A DNA stretch of 64,000 bases from Cordia subcordata (Eukaryota > Streptophyta > Magnoliopsida > Boraginales > Cordiaceae): the NCBI GenBank assembly GCA_028554755.1, contig JAPTOF010000001.1, positions 41,125,501-41,189,500 of the forward strand, in the 5' to 3' direction. A program made the position numbers and the translations under genes. The notes below the pieces were generated by a model. That model saw only the letters and a program-made list of their open reading frames with translations. It was not told where the DNA came from and did not search any database. The number at the start of each line of letters is the position of its first letter. Position 1 is the stretch's first letter. Shown one piece after another: positions 34,366-47,637 of the stretch.

Positions 34366-36321
34366 AGTACAATAGATGAGTATTGTCTGAACTACCTTAA
34401 GGCTTGAAACTAGGTCGATTATGTTGTATTATTGTTGTCTGTCATTTAGATATTTGTTATTGTCTTTGAAGGAGTGTTTCCGTTGTCATCAATCGTGTTC
34501 ATCTTGGTTGTGGTATCCTATTTCACAGATTCAGAAAATGCTTATTTTTCGTTTTATTCTTTTTTCTTGCCTACAAATTAAATAATTATACCTTTGTGAA
34601 ATTAAATTGCATTTTTACAAACTATTCTCCAAAAATATCTAGGAATATTGAATTAGTTATATAGGTATATATATGTTGCATGCCCATAAATTAATCTTTT
34701 TTACTATCAAATACAGATATTATCTTATCATCTTATGTATCTCACTTTTAGCTAGGTTCAACTCCCAACCAAAAGATGAATATTTTTATTAGGAGAATTG
34801 TTAGATTGCGCTAGTGGTTTTAATTTACAAGTTTAATTTAGTGGAGGAAGACGCATAAAATTTGTACATATATAGTTTTCCTTGTCACAGAAGCTTGCAG
34901 AATAAGCATGTATCACAAACACTAATTCGTTTATTCACAATACAATTTTGTTAGATAATCCAAAAAATAAAAAAGTGCATCAACTTTATGCGAGAAATAA
35001 CTAGTTTTGTTTTCTGTTATTTAACTATATTTTTTTCAAAAAGAAAGAAAATTAAGCATGGATATCAAATCCCTTTTAGAGATGTTCCATTTTAAGTTCA
35101 ATTCCGATCCCGCTAAATATATTTTCTTTGATCATATTATTGTACTTTACCAAGTAAATAATATATGGTGCTTGATGAGGTCTAAATTAAAAGTACATGC
35201 TACTTTTTGTACGTTGAATGAACATTCAATATTTCAAATGGTGTTATGGTATTCTCACGTATGTATAATTAACTATAATATATAGTTAAATATTATTAAT
35301 TTGTATAACTAGCATTTGATAGTATACATATGTACTAGAAATGAAATTTTTTTGACATTTCTTTTGAGCAAATTATATTGATGTCTCCTATTGTTCGAAA
35401 GTGATTTGCTTTGTTCAAAAGTTGGAGTTTTTTATTTTTCTTTCATAAACTATATACCTGCTTAATCATGCATCACTAGGTTGACTCTTTTCTCCGCCAA
35501 GTTTAATTATCAATTGCAGAATGAAAAGAACATATTTGTATGTTTATTAAGGATTAAAAATTTAAAGAAGTTCATTGTAATTGAATTTTAAGTGAGTTAA
35601 TGGAGATATTTGAGGTAGACTTGCATGTAGAGATCATCTTATTTAAAAATTTAAATTTGTAAAAAAATATTTAAATATTTATATGTAACAAATTCATATA
35701 TAAAACAAATACTTATTATCAAATACATATTATATTTAGTGCATATTCACATGTAACATGATAAGCTCACTTACCAACTCCATGACGCTTGAATTCAAGC
35801 TACGTAGAGCAGTGGCGAAGCCAAAACCCCATGCTCACAGTGTGCACATTATGCATAAATTTTTATTAGAAGTAAACAATTATAAAATAAAATTATTAAA
35901 ATATATAACATTAATATAATAATTGTTCTCACCTTACTTCATATTTTGAGAAGTTTCTTATTACTTATTCTTCTTGGCTTTATTAAAAAGTATTACAAAA
36001 GTATCTTAGAGTTCAACAAAAGAACAATTGGTAAAAGATAAATAATAGATCTATATATACGATCTATTTATTTTCAATTAGTAATTTAAAGTGCTATTTG
36101 TTTTGGGAATGGAAAAATGCAATTATTTAGTAGCACAAGGAACTTGATTAAAAAAGAATCTTGATCTGATATTACTTTTTTTTTTTTAATTTAAGGGAGG
36201 CCAAGTATAAGAATTGATACCAAAACTTCTCACATGCAAAGCGAGAAACGGGCTATTAGATTACAAACTCTATTTTCGTTATCTATTTATTACTCCTATA
36301 TTTTTGTGAGAGAACTCCACA

Positions 36322-36757
36322 AATAGTCTCTTTTGTTTACAAAAGGTGTCAATTTAATCCCTATCATTTTAAAAGTAACCTATTTGGTCCTCAATGTTTA
36401 TAAAAAAAAAGTCAATTTGATCCCTATTGTTTTAAGAGTAACTCATTGGTCCTTAATTTTGTAAAAAAAAAAATTGTAAAGTTTTGCAAAAAAAATCAAT
36501 TTCCTTCCTCATTAATTGGTTATGGGACCATCACATGACTATTTTTTAGGTCAAAATTGGGTTGCATGACTATTTTTAGGGTTAAAATAAGGATCAATTA
36601 GGTCACCTTTTACAAATATTGAAGATCAAACTGGTCACTTTTAAAATAATATGGACTAAAATGACATTTTTTGAATACACTAAAAACCAAATAAGTCACT
36701 TTTAAAATAATAAGAACTAAATTGACACTTTTTGTAAGCAATAAGGACTATTTATTG
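36322..36757. mobile_element. Foldback / MITE-like element
   Basis: Left part has AAATAGTCTC then GTGTCAATTTAATCCCTAT and ATTTTAAAAGTAACCTATTTGG; the right part is its inverse (AAGTCACTTTTAAAATAATA, AAATTGACACTTTTTG, GGACTATTT). Each arm holds internal repeats of the GTCAATTT...TAAAAGTRAC unit. The whole would fold into a long hairpin. Confidence 0.6.
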
Positions 36758-37488
36758 AATATGCCCTTTGTTTTGTCAACAAACTTTCATGTGCCTCTCT
36801 CATTCTTTTATATGTATTATTAACCAAATACAAAGAAGAAGTAGTAAATGAGGGATGAGAACACAGTAAAATTTAACAAAAACAAAAGAATGTTGTAAAA
36901 TAATTATAAAAGAGAGAAATATGTAGAGAAAACAAAATAAAGAGAATTAAACTCTATTTTATTCTCTCAAATATGTTTTTCTATATCTTCTGCTTTATCT
37001 CATTCTCAATTTTTATAGGCAAAGAACCAAGGCAACCCATTAAATGCTTTGGCTTAATTTTTTTCATTATTAAATGCCATGTACAATTTGTCTTCTTAGC
37101 ATGCATATAACTCACTTTATTTTCCAACTCTTGCATGCTCTTGCAGATGTCCAAAGCAAAAGATATTGCTTTTATTTTTCAACAATTGTGTGCTATCTCT
37201 TAAGCCATGTTACAATTGTTGACTTCCTTTGATGAATGTCCATATTTTTACAACAAAGAAAATATTTTATTAACTAGAGAATATAACACAACGATACTAC
37301 TAAAGCCGTAAGACCTTTCTTTGTCCATTTCCATGTTATCATATCATCTATGGGTGCCACCGAGCCAGGGGTCAGGGGGGTCTTGGGGGTGGAATTGAGA
37401 GAAAACAAAGCATATATTTTTTTCTTCAGAAGTTGAGTATGCACACCCTCAATCTAATGTCCCTTACCCCTAACTTTAGAGAGTGTTT

Positions 37489-37843
37489 GGCTAAATTTAT
37501 AAGCTGGTCAAAGCTAAAAATAATGAAAAATGTGTTTAGTAGAAACTTGTAGGCAACCTATAAGTCAGCCAAAAAAAGAAGCAGTCTTAACTAGTTTTGT
37601 TTTAGGGGCTTATAAGCACTTGGTCAAACATGTCAAAAAGACATAATTACCATTAAAGTTTTAGCACATTAATTGATGACATGTCTTTTTTAGTCATTTT
37701 AAACTACCATTGTTACTTATAAGCATTTATTTACCAAATACGTTAAAAGCTTATAAACACGTATTTATCCAAACACATAATAATTTGCTTATAAGTAGCT
37801 TATACTTATAAGCACTTAAAAATACGCTTAGCCAAATGGGCTC
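37489..37843. mobile_element. Tourist/Harbinger-like MITE, copy 2
   Basis: 355 bp, ends GAGAGTGTTTGGCTAAATTT and ACGCTTAGCCAAATGGGCTC, flanked by TTA (37486-37488) and TAC (37844-37846). The subterminal wording TTATAAGC is repeated on both arms, as in the copy at 38064. Confidence 0.75.
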
Positions 37844-38063
37844 TACTCTTCCCCCTCCCCCTTCCCTTTCTTTTTGTATCAATTTAAAAACACACCCTTT
37901 TACCATTAAAATTGGAAGAATTGCAGAGTTAATATGAAAGTCAATAAAATTTTAGCCTCAACAAACCCACCGAATATTAGCCCTTTTCTGAAATGATTGA
38001 TCAACTTTCGTACCTTGATTGAGAAAGATAAGAAAGGATTCACTCATCTTAGAATGGTAGTTA

Positions 38064-38465
38064 GAGGATAATGGCTAAGTTTATAAGTTGGTCAAACTAA
38101 CTTACAAGCCAAAAATGCTTATATACATGTTTGGGAAATCAGCTTATGAGTAATTTTTAGTGGCTTATAAGTTAATGGAAAAAAAAATTAGCAAATAGCT
38201 TATTTGTTGGCTACTTATAAGTTGCTAGTCAAACTCACCAAAAAGATATATTTACCCTTAAAAATGGTAGGCAAATAGTTTTATCACATTAACGATATTA
38301 ATGATATGTCCTTTTAACTATTTAAAATTACTATTGTTATTTATAAATACTTATTTACTAATAAATATTTTAGTAGTTTGTAGACACATGTTATTCAAAC
38401 ACATATTTGCTTATAAGCACCGACTGCTTATAAGCACTTGAAAATAAACTTAACCAAACAGGCTC
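38064..38465. mobile_element. Tourist/Harbinger-like MITE, copy 3
   Basis: 402 bp, ends GAGGATAATGGCTAAGTTTA and AACTTAACCAAACAGGCTC, with a perfect TTA duplication (38061-38063 and 38466-38468). It ends 405 bp before the CAP-D3 start codon, so it lies in that promoter region. Confidence 0.8.
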
Positions 38466-38747
38466 TTACTTAATTGGTATTGGTATCCCTTACAAAAAGA
38501 AAAATGAAAAAGAAAAGCACTAGAGTTCTACAATTCTCGATGTTCATAAACTAAAAACAATAAAGACCTAACATGCTCAAAAATTGATTTTATACATATA
38601 ATGATAATTAATATTAGTAAAAAATAATTCAAATAATTGAAATTATTTTTTAAAAAATTAAAAAAATGATCAACTTGAGGTCGAATTCAAGAGCGACGGG
38701 AGTTGCGGAAAAAAAAAGAGGAGTTGCAAAGTCCAGGAAAAAGCTTA

Positions 38748-38755
38748 GCGGGAAT
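38748..38755 (-). promoter_or_regulatory. Possible E2F site upstream of CAP-D3
   Basis: The minus strand reads ATTCCCGC, which fits the plant E2F consensus WTTSSCSS, 115 bp before the ATG. Cell-cycle control would suit a condensin gene. An 8-mer match alone is weak evidence. Confidence 0.35.
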
Positions 38756-38870
38756 ATCAAAACTTTGAAAACGAGAGAGAGTGGGACGGAGGAGAGAGAT
38801 TTATCCAAAACAAGAACGAGAGAGATTTTGCAGAAAGAGAGAGGGAGAGAGAGATTCATCAAAAACAAAC

Positions 38871-41800
38871 ATGGACGAGGTGACTAATCGAATACTAACC
38901 AGCCTCGAAACTCAATCCAATGAATTAGATTCAGAATCATTTCTCAAAGATCTCCAAATCCTCTTAGATTTCACGCACAAAACACACGACACCATCGACG
39001 TCGAGAACTTCTACCATGAACTCTCAGCAAGAAACATCTCGCTCACAACCCTCACCAACGCCATTGCCTCAACAATGGACTCTGGAACCTCTACAAAAAT
39101 GTCAATTTTGGCCTCGAAAGTTTACTTATCTCTGCTTTTAGCACCAAATTCACCCGTTTTCACTCTTTTCACGCCCATGGCTTTTCTCTCCCTTCTCCGC
39201 TCCATTCGCCGAGCTTTCAAGAGCCCATGTGGGTCTCCCCAGAGGGGTTCTGTGGTGGAAAATTCGGGCAGAAAGAAGAAGGGTAGGTGCCGCGGTGGGC
39301 CGGGGAGAAACAGGGGGAGAACTGGGGAATTTGGGGGAAATGAAGGGGAAGAAACGGGTTTTGATGTGAGGGAGTTGTTTGTTGTGCTTGAGAGGTTGGA
39401 AATGGTACTGGGTTTGGTTCATTTGGGTCGGTTTCCGGATAGTATGAAGGGTTTGGTTCAAACTGTGGCTGAGATTCCGGTTATGGCGAGGGAGGTGTGT
39501 GGGAACGTAGGAGTTTATGGGAAGTTGTGCGAGTTGTGTGCGCGTATTTTAGGTGAAGTTCTCAAGGGGGAACATGGAGATCAGGCGGTTTCTGCGGCCG
39601 AGGTCTTGAAATCATTGACACCATTGATTTTGCTAGTGAAGTCACCAGCAAGGAGTTTTGGCTTAGGGTTTGTTGTAAATAGGATGATGAGTGTGGCAAA
39701 GAGTTCGAGTGAGGTTAAGAAAGCTGTTGTGAATTTGCCCAAGTATTTGGTGCATAAGGCGCCGGAAAAGGCCGAGGGAAGGGCATTGGCTGTGGAATCT
39801 TTACTGCAGATTGTTAAGGCTTTGGATTTTGAGGATCAGGTGGAGTTTGCGGATTATGTTGTTAATATGAGCCAAGGGAAGGGGCAGTTTAGGCTCTTGG
39901 CTGTGGACCTTGTTCCAGCTTTGATAATGTCATTGAGAGATCCTTTGGGAGTGGATTTGGATGATGATGGTGTTGAGAACTCATGGGGGTTGAGGTGTTT
40001 AGAGGCATTGATTCAACGTTGCTCAGATGCAACTGCTGGAATTCGAGCTAAAGCTTTGTCGAATTTGGCTCAGTTGATGGTATTTTTGCCTCAGAACGAT
40101 AGAAATTTTAGGATTCTGAAGGAAATAATGGGGTTTGCATTTAAGGAGTCAAATAGAGTGGCTGGTCGGATAAATGATCTTCTGAGGAAACGGTGCATGG
40201 ATGAGAAGGCAGCAGTGAGGAAGGCTGCTCTTCTTCTGACATCTAAGTCGATTGCCCTTTCCGGAGGATCTCTTGATGGGGATTTGCTTAAGACAGTAGG
40301 CATGGCTTGCTCGGATCCACTTGTTAGCATAAGGAAAGCTGCAATTTCAGCTCTTTCAGAGGTAATGAGCTTCTCTGCATGATAAATGTCTTCTGTCATT
40401 GGTTTGCTTAATTTAATTCTGCTGATATCATGACAAATTAGACCTTTTCATCATTGAATAGCATCAGGACTCTGTATACATTCAAGATACTAAATAGTGA
40501 ATCCAATTTTATTTGCAAAACTGCAAAATGTTTTTTGCACTCTCTGTGGCCTCAAACAATGTATCTCTCTTGGAATATAATCATCATTAGGATTGGTAGT
40601 TTCTGCATTATAGATTGCTAAAGCAAATGGCTTTCTTATTCTCTTGTTGTGCTACGGTGTCTCCTAGTGACCATGCAGCATTAATTTTGGTACTGTTTTA
40701 GTGATTTTTCAACCATGGTTGGAAGCTCATTAAAAATTGTTGCTCGTTAACTGACTGTGAATGGATCACATGTTATGCATCTTAGTAAATACTTCTTTCG
40801 TTTTACTTTGATCACTTATTGTCAAGGTTGTTGCTCAATAGAACCATGTTCTTTGCATAAAGGTGAATTCAGGTAGATTTGTGCTTAACTTTGCTGTTGA
40901 AGTTGATGCTCAAAATCTTAATTTAGAGTCTCCGTTTGCCTTCTAGGCCTTCCGTACTTTCGCAGATGGCAACGTGATTAAGGAGTGGCTACTTTCTGTC
41001 CCTCGTTTAATATCTGATAATGAATCTTGTGTTCAAGAAGAGTGCGAAAATCTATTTCTTGAATTGGTTCTTGATCGCGTGTCCAGAGCTGGATCAACTA
41101 GTTCAGCTCCGAGTACTTCTGTTCCTTATAACACAAGTGGGATGACAAATAGTTCAGATTCAGAACTTGGGTCAATATACCCTGAAGGGGTTCTAGTTCT
41201 ATTGAAAGAAATCTGTCACAGTGAGGTGACACCGTGGGTGAAGAAGATATGCAAGAGTTTAGGAAAGAAGAAGAAGCTTAAACCGAAGATTGCTATTGCA
41301 CTTCAAACTATCATAAGGACGTCTGAGTCTCTGTGGATTAGTCAAACGAGGGAGATAGAGAAGTGGACAGCACCTCCTGGGGCCTGGTTTCTATTATCGG
41401 AAGTGTCCACATTCCTTCCAAAAGCTGTAGACTGGGAGTTTCTTTATCATCACTGGCAGATTCTTGAGAAGCATAAACCCGATTTCAATCTTAAAAGTCC
41501 AGGGGAGCAGGAAGTTGATGAAGGGTTATTCGACATAGAATCAAATTCAATTGCTTGGGCAGGTGATCGTGTCTTTCTTCTGCAAACAATTTCTAATGTT
41601 TCTGTGGAGTTGCCACCTGAGTCTGCAGCAGAACTAGCTCATGACTTTCTCAAACGGCTGGAGGGCTTTAACATGCATTCAACAGAGGTATCAAGCAAAA
41701 TATTTTCTATTTTTCAAAATTCTTCTGTCATTTTTCAGGGGATGGATGATGTCTTACAACCTCTGCGTTTGACATGGTTTTGGTGCAAGACTTTCTGTAT

Positions 41801-43538
41801 GTGCAACTAAATAGATTTTTTTTATGTGCTTGGTGCTTGAAATTGATATAAGTTTAGTCTTTGTTTAAAGGAAGGTACAGCTTGAGATAATGTGTACTTT
41901 CTGTTAACTGGAAGTTTAGATTTTTCCACCTATTTGATAATCATGAACTTCTCTTATGATATTATGCAGGTCTACAATAGTCTATCTGTATATTGATAGT
42001 TGTCAAGCATAAAATGAATTAGTTCTTTCGATTTAAATGTAGTGTCTTACAGTGACCACTTGATGTAAAGCTCATAGGGATGTTCTTCAGATTTATATAA
42101 CTAATGTCTTCAACATGTCTGCTCATATTCTGGAAAGGTCCATCTCTATTAAGCCTGCACAAAATATTTTCTGAAAGAGTAGCAGTAGACTTGAGCTTAG
42201 GACACCCTTATGGGTCTTAGTTTGATGTCATCCAAAAGCTAATCTATTAAAAGGTGATCTCATTCATCTATGTATCTATTTAATATCTTCAACATATACA
42301 TCTCCTGTGGCTAAACCCTATTACTTCATGAATGCTTCAGTTCTTCAAAGCAAATGGTAATTATATAACTATTTTATATGAATCTAGTTGTGCTGATATT
42401 TGGTATATCAATAATAGTTCTCAAAAATCTGCATTGAATGGTTCACCTGCCTTCCATGCAAGTTGTATATATCATGCTTAAAACAATGCTCATTTTCTTC
42501 TCTCTGAAATTTGTATTTAAATGGAGTCAGAATCATCTCTTTGTATAATAGATCTATCGTCACATTTTCTCCAAAATATGATGGAAGGGAATCTTAGGAT
42601 TTTTACATTACCTTAACTGATATAATGATGACATTCAGTGAAACTGAGCAACTTTGTAGTGTCTAGACTCTGTCCTGGAATACACCTTACAGAACTACAC
42701 ATGATAAGGAACCTCGTGGCAATTATATTTTGGATTACAGCTGGATGAAAACTCATATTTCAGATCCTTTACGTGTGTGTGACTAATATGATATATCCAT
42801 GGCAGGTCAATGCTCATGTAAAAGCTCTCAGAACACTATGCAAGAGGAAGGCTTTGAACCCTGAAGAAGCTGATTCTCTTGTACTGAAATGGGTTGAGCA
42901 GCTCCTTTCTAAAGCTTCCCAGATTTTAGATACATACATGTCGAAATACTCAGAAGCAAACAAACACAGTAACTTCCTTACACCACAGAATGGAACAAGC
43001 AGGAAAGGAAAACAATCAGCTGCATCAACATCCAGACTACTATCAAAAGCAATTACTGCTATTTATACCATTGGATCTTTGGTGATCATTTGTCCTAATT
43101 CTAATACGACGTCCATAATACCAGTATTGCATGCAATTATAACATGTGAGACTTCTGAACCCAAAGCGAGAAAATTAACAGGGCTTGCAGTTTCTGTAAA
43201 GCAGACAGCCCCTTCCTTATACATTCAGGCTTGGCTAACCATGGGAAAGATCTGTCTAGCTGACGGCAAGCTTGCAAAACGTTACATCCCTCTGTTTGTG
43301 CAGGTTTACTTATTTGCTGTCTTTTATGGCCTCTCTTACATCTAATAGTTCATTTGTGAGACAAATTTCAGCTAATTTCAGAAATGAAAATCAGACTATG
43401 AACACATTAGAATTGTCATTGTCATGATTAGAGTTTGACTTATCCAACTTCTCTATGGACACTACACTGTATTATTGTAATCACCAAGTAGCTACAAAGT
43501 CATATTAAGTTTTTCTCCACATAATGCATTTCAAATTC

Positions 43539-43571
<33 letters not shown>

Positions 43572-45724
43572 AGTATGTATGTATTTTTTCCTCTAGTATC
43601 TTACTATCTATTACTTGTGCTGATTTCTATTGTTCAATTCTTTGCACATGCATCTACAGGAGCTTGAACAGAGTCATATTGCAGCCCTTCGAAATAATAT
43701 CGTTGTAATGATGGCAGATTTTTGTGTGCGGTATACTGCTCTAGTTGACTGGTAATGCCCTTTTATCAATATACACAGTTTTAGACATATGGAAACTGAG
43801 AGAAATCTCTAAATTCTCTACCTTATTGGTGACCAGTTATATGTCAAAGATAACCAAGTGTCTTCGAGATCCATGTGAACTAGTGAGAAGGCAAACCTTT
43901 ATTTTGCTCTCCAGACTCTTACAGGTAGATGCTTATTGGTTCAGGGGTTTACTTTTATATTTGAACATCAATTGAAATACTAATTATCATTTGGCTTTCT
44001 ATTTGCATTCAGAGGGACTATGTAAAATGGAGAGGAGTTCTCTTTCTTAGGTTTCTTTTGTGCCTTGTTGATGAATCAGAGAAAATACACCAACTAGCTG
44101 ATTTCCTGTTTGAAAATATCTTAAAAGGTTTCACTGATTTAGACAATCCTTCTTTTCTAGATCCAATACTACCATTGATCATCTTTTTGCTGAATTTAAA
44201 CTTTCTGCATAATCTTTTGCAGTCAAGGCACCACTTTTAGCTTATAATAGTTTTGTGGAGGCTGTTTTTGTTTTGAATGACTGCAATGCTCACACTGGAC
44301 GTAGTAATCCCTATAACTCGCGAAATGAAAGCCTTCTTTTTTCTATAAGGTAAGTACTTTGCCTTCCTTATATCAGCACTGTTGTTCTAGAGATGCATCA
44401 TAATGTTTTTGAATATTTTTCTTTTGGAAGAGGGAATGATTCAATATCAAGGTCTAGAAGAATGCATGTCTATATCACTTTATTGAAACAAATGGCTCCA
44501 GAGCATCTTTTGGCTACCTTTGCCAAAGTTTGTGCAGAAATCCTTGCTGCCGCCGCCGATGGTGTTCTCAAACTAGAGGATGCAACTGGACAGTCTGTCT
44601 TGCAGGTATTCACACATACACACCCTTTTTACTATGTGTGCTAGAGTATATGGTATGTCTAGAATGCATCTATTAAGGACTTTTTTGCTCCTTTGAAGCA
44701 TGAATTTATTTACTTGTATGGTTCTATAGTTTAACGAGGGTCCTCTCTTCATTACTGTCATTTCACTAAGAAGTGAAATTGTTATGATGCTTGGCCTTTT
44801 TTTATTTACTTTATGTTGAAGTGCTTTTATATTGATGTTATGGCAAAATGAATGTGTTTATTTCTTTTTCTTGGATCATGATACCATTCACTGTCATGTC
44901 TTCTGAACTATCATATTCCTGCTTCATTTTCTGTTTTCAAAGAGATATATATTTCATTTTGTGTAGCATGTTTCTCTTTCTTGCTAATGCAAAGAGGCGT
45001 TCAAATATTAATGAAACAGGATGCATTCCAAGTTCTCTGCTGCAAAGAAATTCGATTACCAACCATTCGTGGATCATCTGACTCGACAGATGTAGAAGAA
45101 GAAGGTGGAGATAGTGGAGGAGCATCTGCAGCCGCTGCCAGAGGAAGAGTTATAACTCAAGCAGTCAAAAAGGGCCTGATCCAAAATACTATTCCCATCT
45201 TCATAGAGCTAAAACGGCTACTGGAGAGCAAAAATAGCCCTCTCACTGGCTCCCTTATGGAATGCCTCAGGATCCTCCTCAAGGACTACAAAAATGAGAT
45301 TGATGAGATGTTAGTTGCTGATAAGCAGCTTCAGAAAGAGCTCATTTATGATATACAAAAGTATGAATCCATGAAGGCCAAGTCATCAGCTGCTGAGGCT
45401 CTTGCAACTATACAAAGATCAGAGGTTCATCACTCACCTGGTGATCCTAAGCTCAAACACTCAACTATAGTGAAGAACATGAACAACGACAAGCGTCATA
45501 GCAATTCAAAAATGGCTTCAGCAGTGGCAGATGCAATGGCAGCTGCCACAGCTAGATCTGTGCTCGGGGAAGTGAATCAGGGAGCATCCACTCCACTGAG
45601 CGCAATGAGTGTCCCCAAGCTAAAGTTGCAAACACGAGAAGCTAGTCCCTGTGGAGAGTGGTCTGCCAATGTACTTGAATCCTTAAGGAGAAGACAAAGT
45701 TTTGATTCAGATGACGAAAACTGA
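38871..45724 (+). CDS. CAP-D3: Condensin II subunit CAP-D3, 9 exons
   Basis: CAP-D3 is the HEAT-repeat subunit of condensin II; with SMC2, SMC4, CAP-H2 and CAP-G2 it compacts and arranges chromosomes in the nucleus. Exons: 38871-40361, 40947-41687, 42806-43303, 43660-43751, 43837-43924, 44013-44127, 44223-44349, 44431-44605, 45020-45724. All phases agree, giving 1343 residues, close to the roughly 1300 of plant CAP-D3. Recognised stretches include TFADGNVIKEWL, PEGVLVLLKEICHSEV, WTAPPGAWFLLSEVSTFLP, NAHVKALRTLCKRKA and the Cnd1-type segment RYTALVDCYMSKITKCLRDP and DYVKWRGVLFLRFLLCLVDE (about residues 911-1085). HEAT helices fill most of it. A basic Gly/Arg insert lies near residues 120-155, and the C-terminus is acidic (SFDSDDEN). 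Start chosen as the ATG before DEVTNRILTSLE. No break seen; introns are free of large insertions. Confidence 0.95.
43540..43581. repeat. (AT)n(GTAT)n microsatellite in CAP-D3 intron 3
   Basis: Ten or so AT units followed by five GTAT/GTAA units, about 80 bp upstream of exon 4. Confidence 0.9.
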
Positions 45725-46702
45725 TAGCTCTTTATGCTGCAAGTCAAGACTGAGTAGCAGAACTGAACGAGTTTTGTGGCTGTGCATAGACTGACTGTTT
45801 CTTAGGTCCCTTTTATCTTGCTATTTTTAGAATGCATTGTAATAGAACAGTTTAACATATGATGTTCCTACTGTGTACATGGTTCCACTAATTGTCATGT
45901 TGATTTTAAGCCTGTTGCTTGCAATTTTATTTTGTATTTTTGCAGGAGTACTTTCACAAAATATTGTAATAATAGAATACATCAAACTTCCGCAATGGAC
46001 AGGCAAACAAAATACTGATCATTGTAAAGAAACAACTGTTACCATTACCAAGTTAAAATATACTGGATTTGTGATAGTTGTCAAATGTAGCCTCTACCCT
46101 CTACCGAAATGGGGTCTATGTTAGGTCTTTTTTTTTTGCTTTTTTTTTTCTTTTTTGCGTGTGTGGTAAATCTCTTGTTCTATATTATTACAATTCTGTT
46201 GTTCTTGAGATTCGAGTACAAGTCATTGCTCTTGGGAGAAATAACTTGACCATTTGAGGTACTTTTGAATCCATGCCTAAGGTCTATATTTGATAAGAAT
46301 TTAGTATAATGAGTACTCATAATATTTTGAACTAAAAAGGTTTGAATATACTACTTCAAATTATTGTTACATCAATCACCCCTCTCGAAGAATAAAGGTC
46401 CTGGTGTAAATCTCAAGCCATGTATTTATTCTCTTATTTCCATTTCTTTTTCTCTTAGAGATCAAGTCGAGGAGTGTGAGTACTAATTCTTAAAGCAACA
46501 TGGATTACAGAATATCAAAATTAATGAACATGCTTTCATTTCTAAGTACACTACAATGGTTCTAGCATGTAAGGTAATTCTATAATGAGAAAATAGTTAA
46601 TTACTTTATATGATTTGGGCACCGTCTACTTTGTCCTCCTACTCTCAAAAGAAGCTAATTGACCTCTTATATTTTCTAGAACTATCCATCTTAATTAACA
46701 AT
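45725..46702. other. CAP-D3 3' UTR and flank
   Basis: A likely 3' UTR continues to about 45870. The open frame at 45873-46124 has no recognisable content. The end of the region (from about 46655: TAATTGACCTCTTATATTTT) is similar to 54040-54100, on the far side of the two retroelements. Confidence 0.5.
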
Positions 46703-46967
46703 TGATGTGTGTCATTTGTGCATGTTTGCATCTAGTTTTTTCATGCATATTTAAGGGTGTTCAGAGCATAATTGAGTGCGCTTAGTATAAAGTTTATGCA
46801 TATTTGTTAATATTTGTACTTAATGTATTTAGGTGCATAAATACTATACTAAGTGTTATATTCCATGTTTTAGGAGTGTTTTGGAAGGGTTCAAGCGTAT
46901 ACGAGGAAGAAATGAGCTAACGGATGAAGACCGGAAGAAAAGAAATAAAGAAGAGAGCATTCTGATC

Positions 46968-47140
46968 CAGCCGGTCGGCTTAGATGAAGAGCCGGTCGAC
47001 CGGCCGCTCCAGAGAATAAAAGAGTGAAGCCGGTCGAGTTCCTCAAGAAGCCGGTCGACCGGCTAGGACGACCGGCCAGTCCAGAGAGCATCAAGATTGA
47101 AGCCGGTCGAGCAAGAAAGAGGAGCCGGTCGACCGGCTGT
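46968..47140. repeat. CCGGTCGACCGG palindrome cluster inside the solo LTR
   Basis: Six full or partial copies of the 14-bp palindrome GCCGGTCGACCGGC plus a half-site ACGACCGGCC, at about 46970, 46991, 47029, 47050, 47067, 47101 and 47122. The linkers contain repeated TCCAGAGA and GAAGCCGGTCGAG wording. The block is much more GC- and CpG-rich than its surroundings. Confidence 0.85.
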
Positions 47141-47637
47141 GCGCGGAATAAATCTATAAAAGCTCGTTTCAGCTCAATTTTGAAGGGAGGAACTTTTATT
47201 CTTAAATCTTAATAAACCCTAACCTCGACCCACTACACAAAACACCCTAAACCATTATCAAAACCCCACACCAAGCTAGGATTGAAGCATTAAACAAAGA
47301 TTTGAAGGATTTGTACGGATTTGGAAGCAAGAATTTAGGGAAGTTCTTCTTGTTCTTTCTCTATTTCTTGTAAATATGTTGCTAGATTAGGCTAGATTTA
47401 GGGTTGATTGTTGTTGTATATAAGATTAGGGCTTTGAATAATGGATTTGTGTAGATCTTTGGCTCTTAATACATGTTTATTTACATAAATTTATGGCATG
47501 ATTCAATATGTCTATGTGTTTGTTAAAATGTCTAAGTGAATATGCATGTGTTATTTGTGCTTCAAACGCTCTTATCTACTTATATGGGTGATGTGATTGT
47601 GCTTAATCTCATGGCTTTGCTTAGTAGAGTAGGCTTT

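Larger units (their letters stand above)
33964..37488. other. Gene-free region with duplications and a foldback element
   Basis: Contains the RING gene 3' UTR, a two-fold repeat (34094-34365) and a 440-bp foldback (36322-36757). Short open frames such as the one at 35058-35285 have no recognisable content. Several stretches (34780-34830, 35600-35830) have the wording of dispersed repeats but no clear ends. Confidence 0.4.

Noticed and set aside
35058..35285. 75-codon open frame
   Set aside because: AT-rich, no recognisable motif, no splice or promoter context.
46833..47212. Plus-strand frames over the palindrome cluster (PVDRPLQRIKE-like)
   Set aside because: They lie inside a bounded solo LTR and differ in frame between repeats; likely non-coding.
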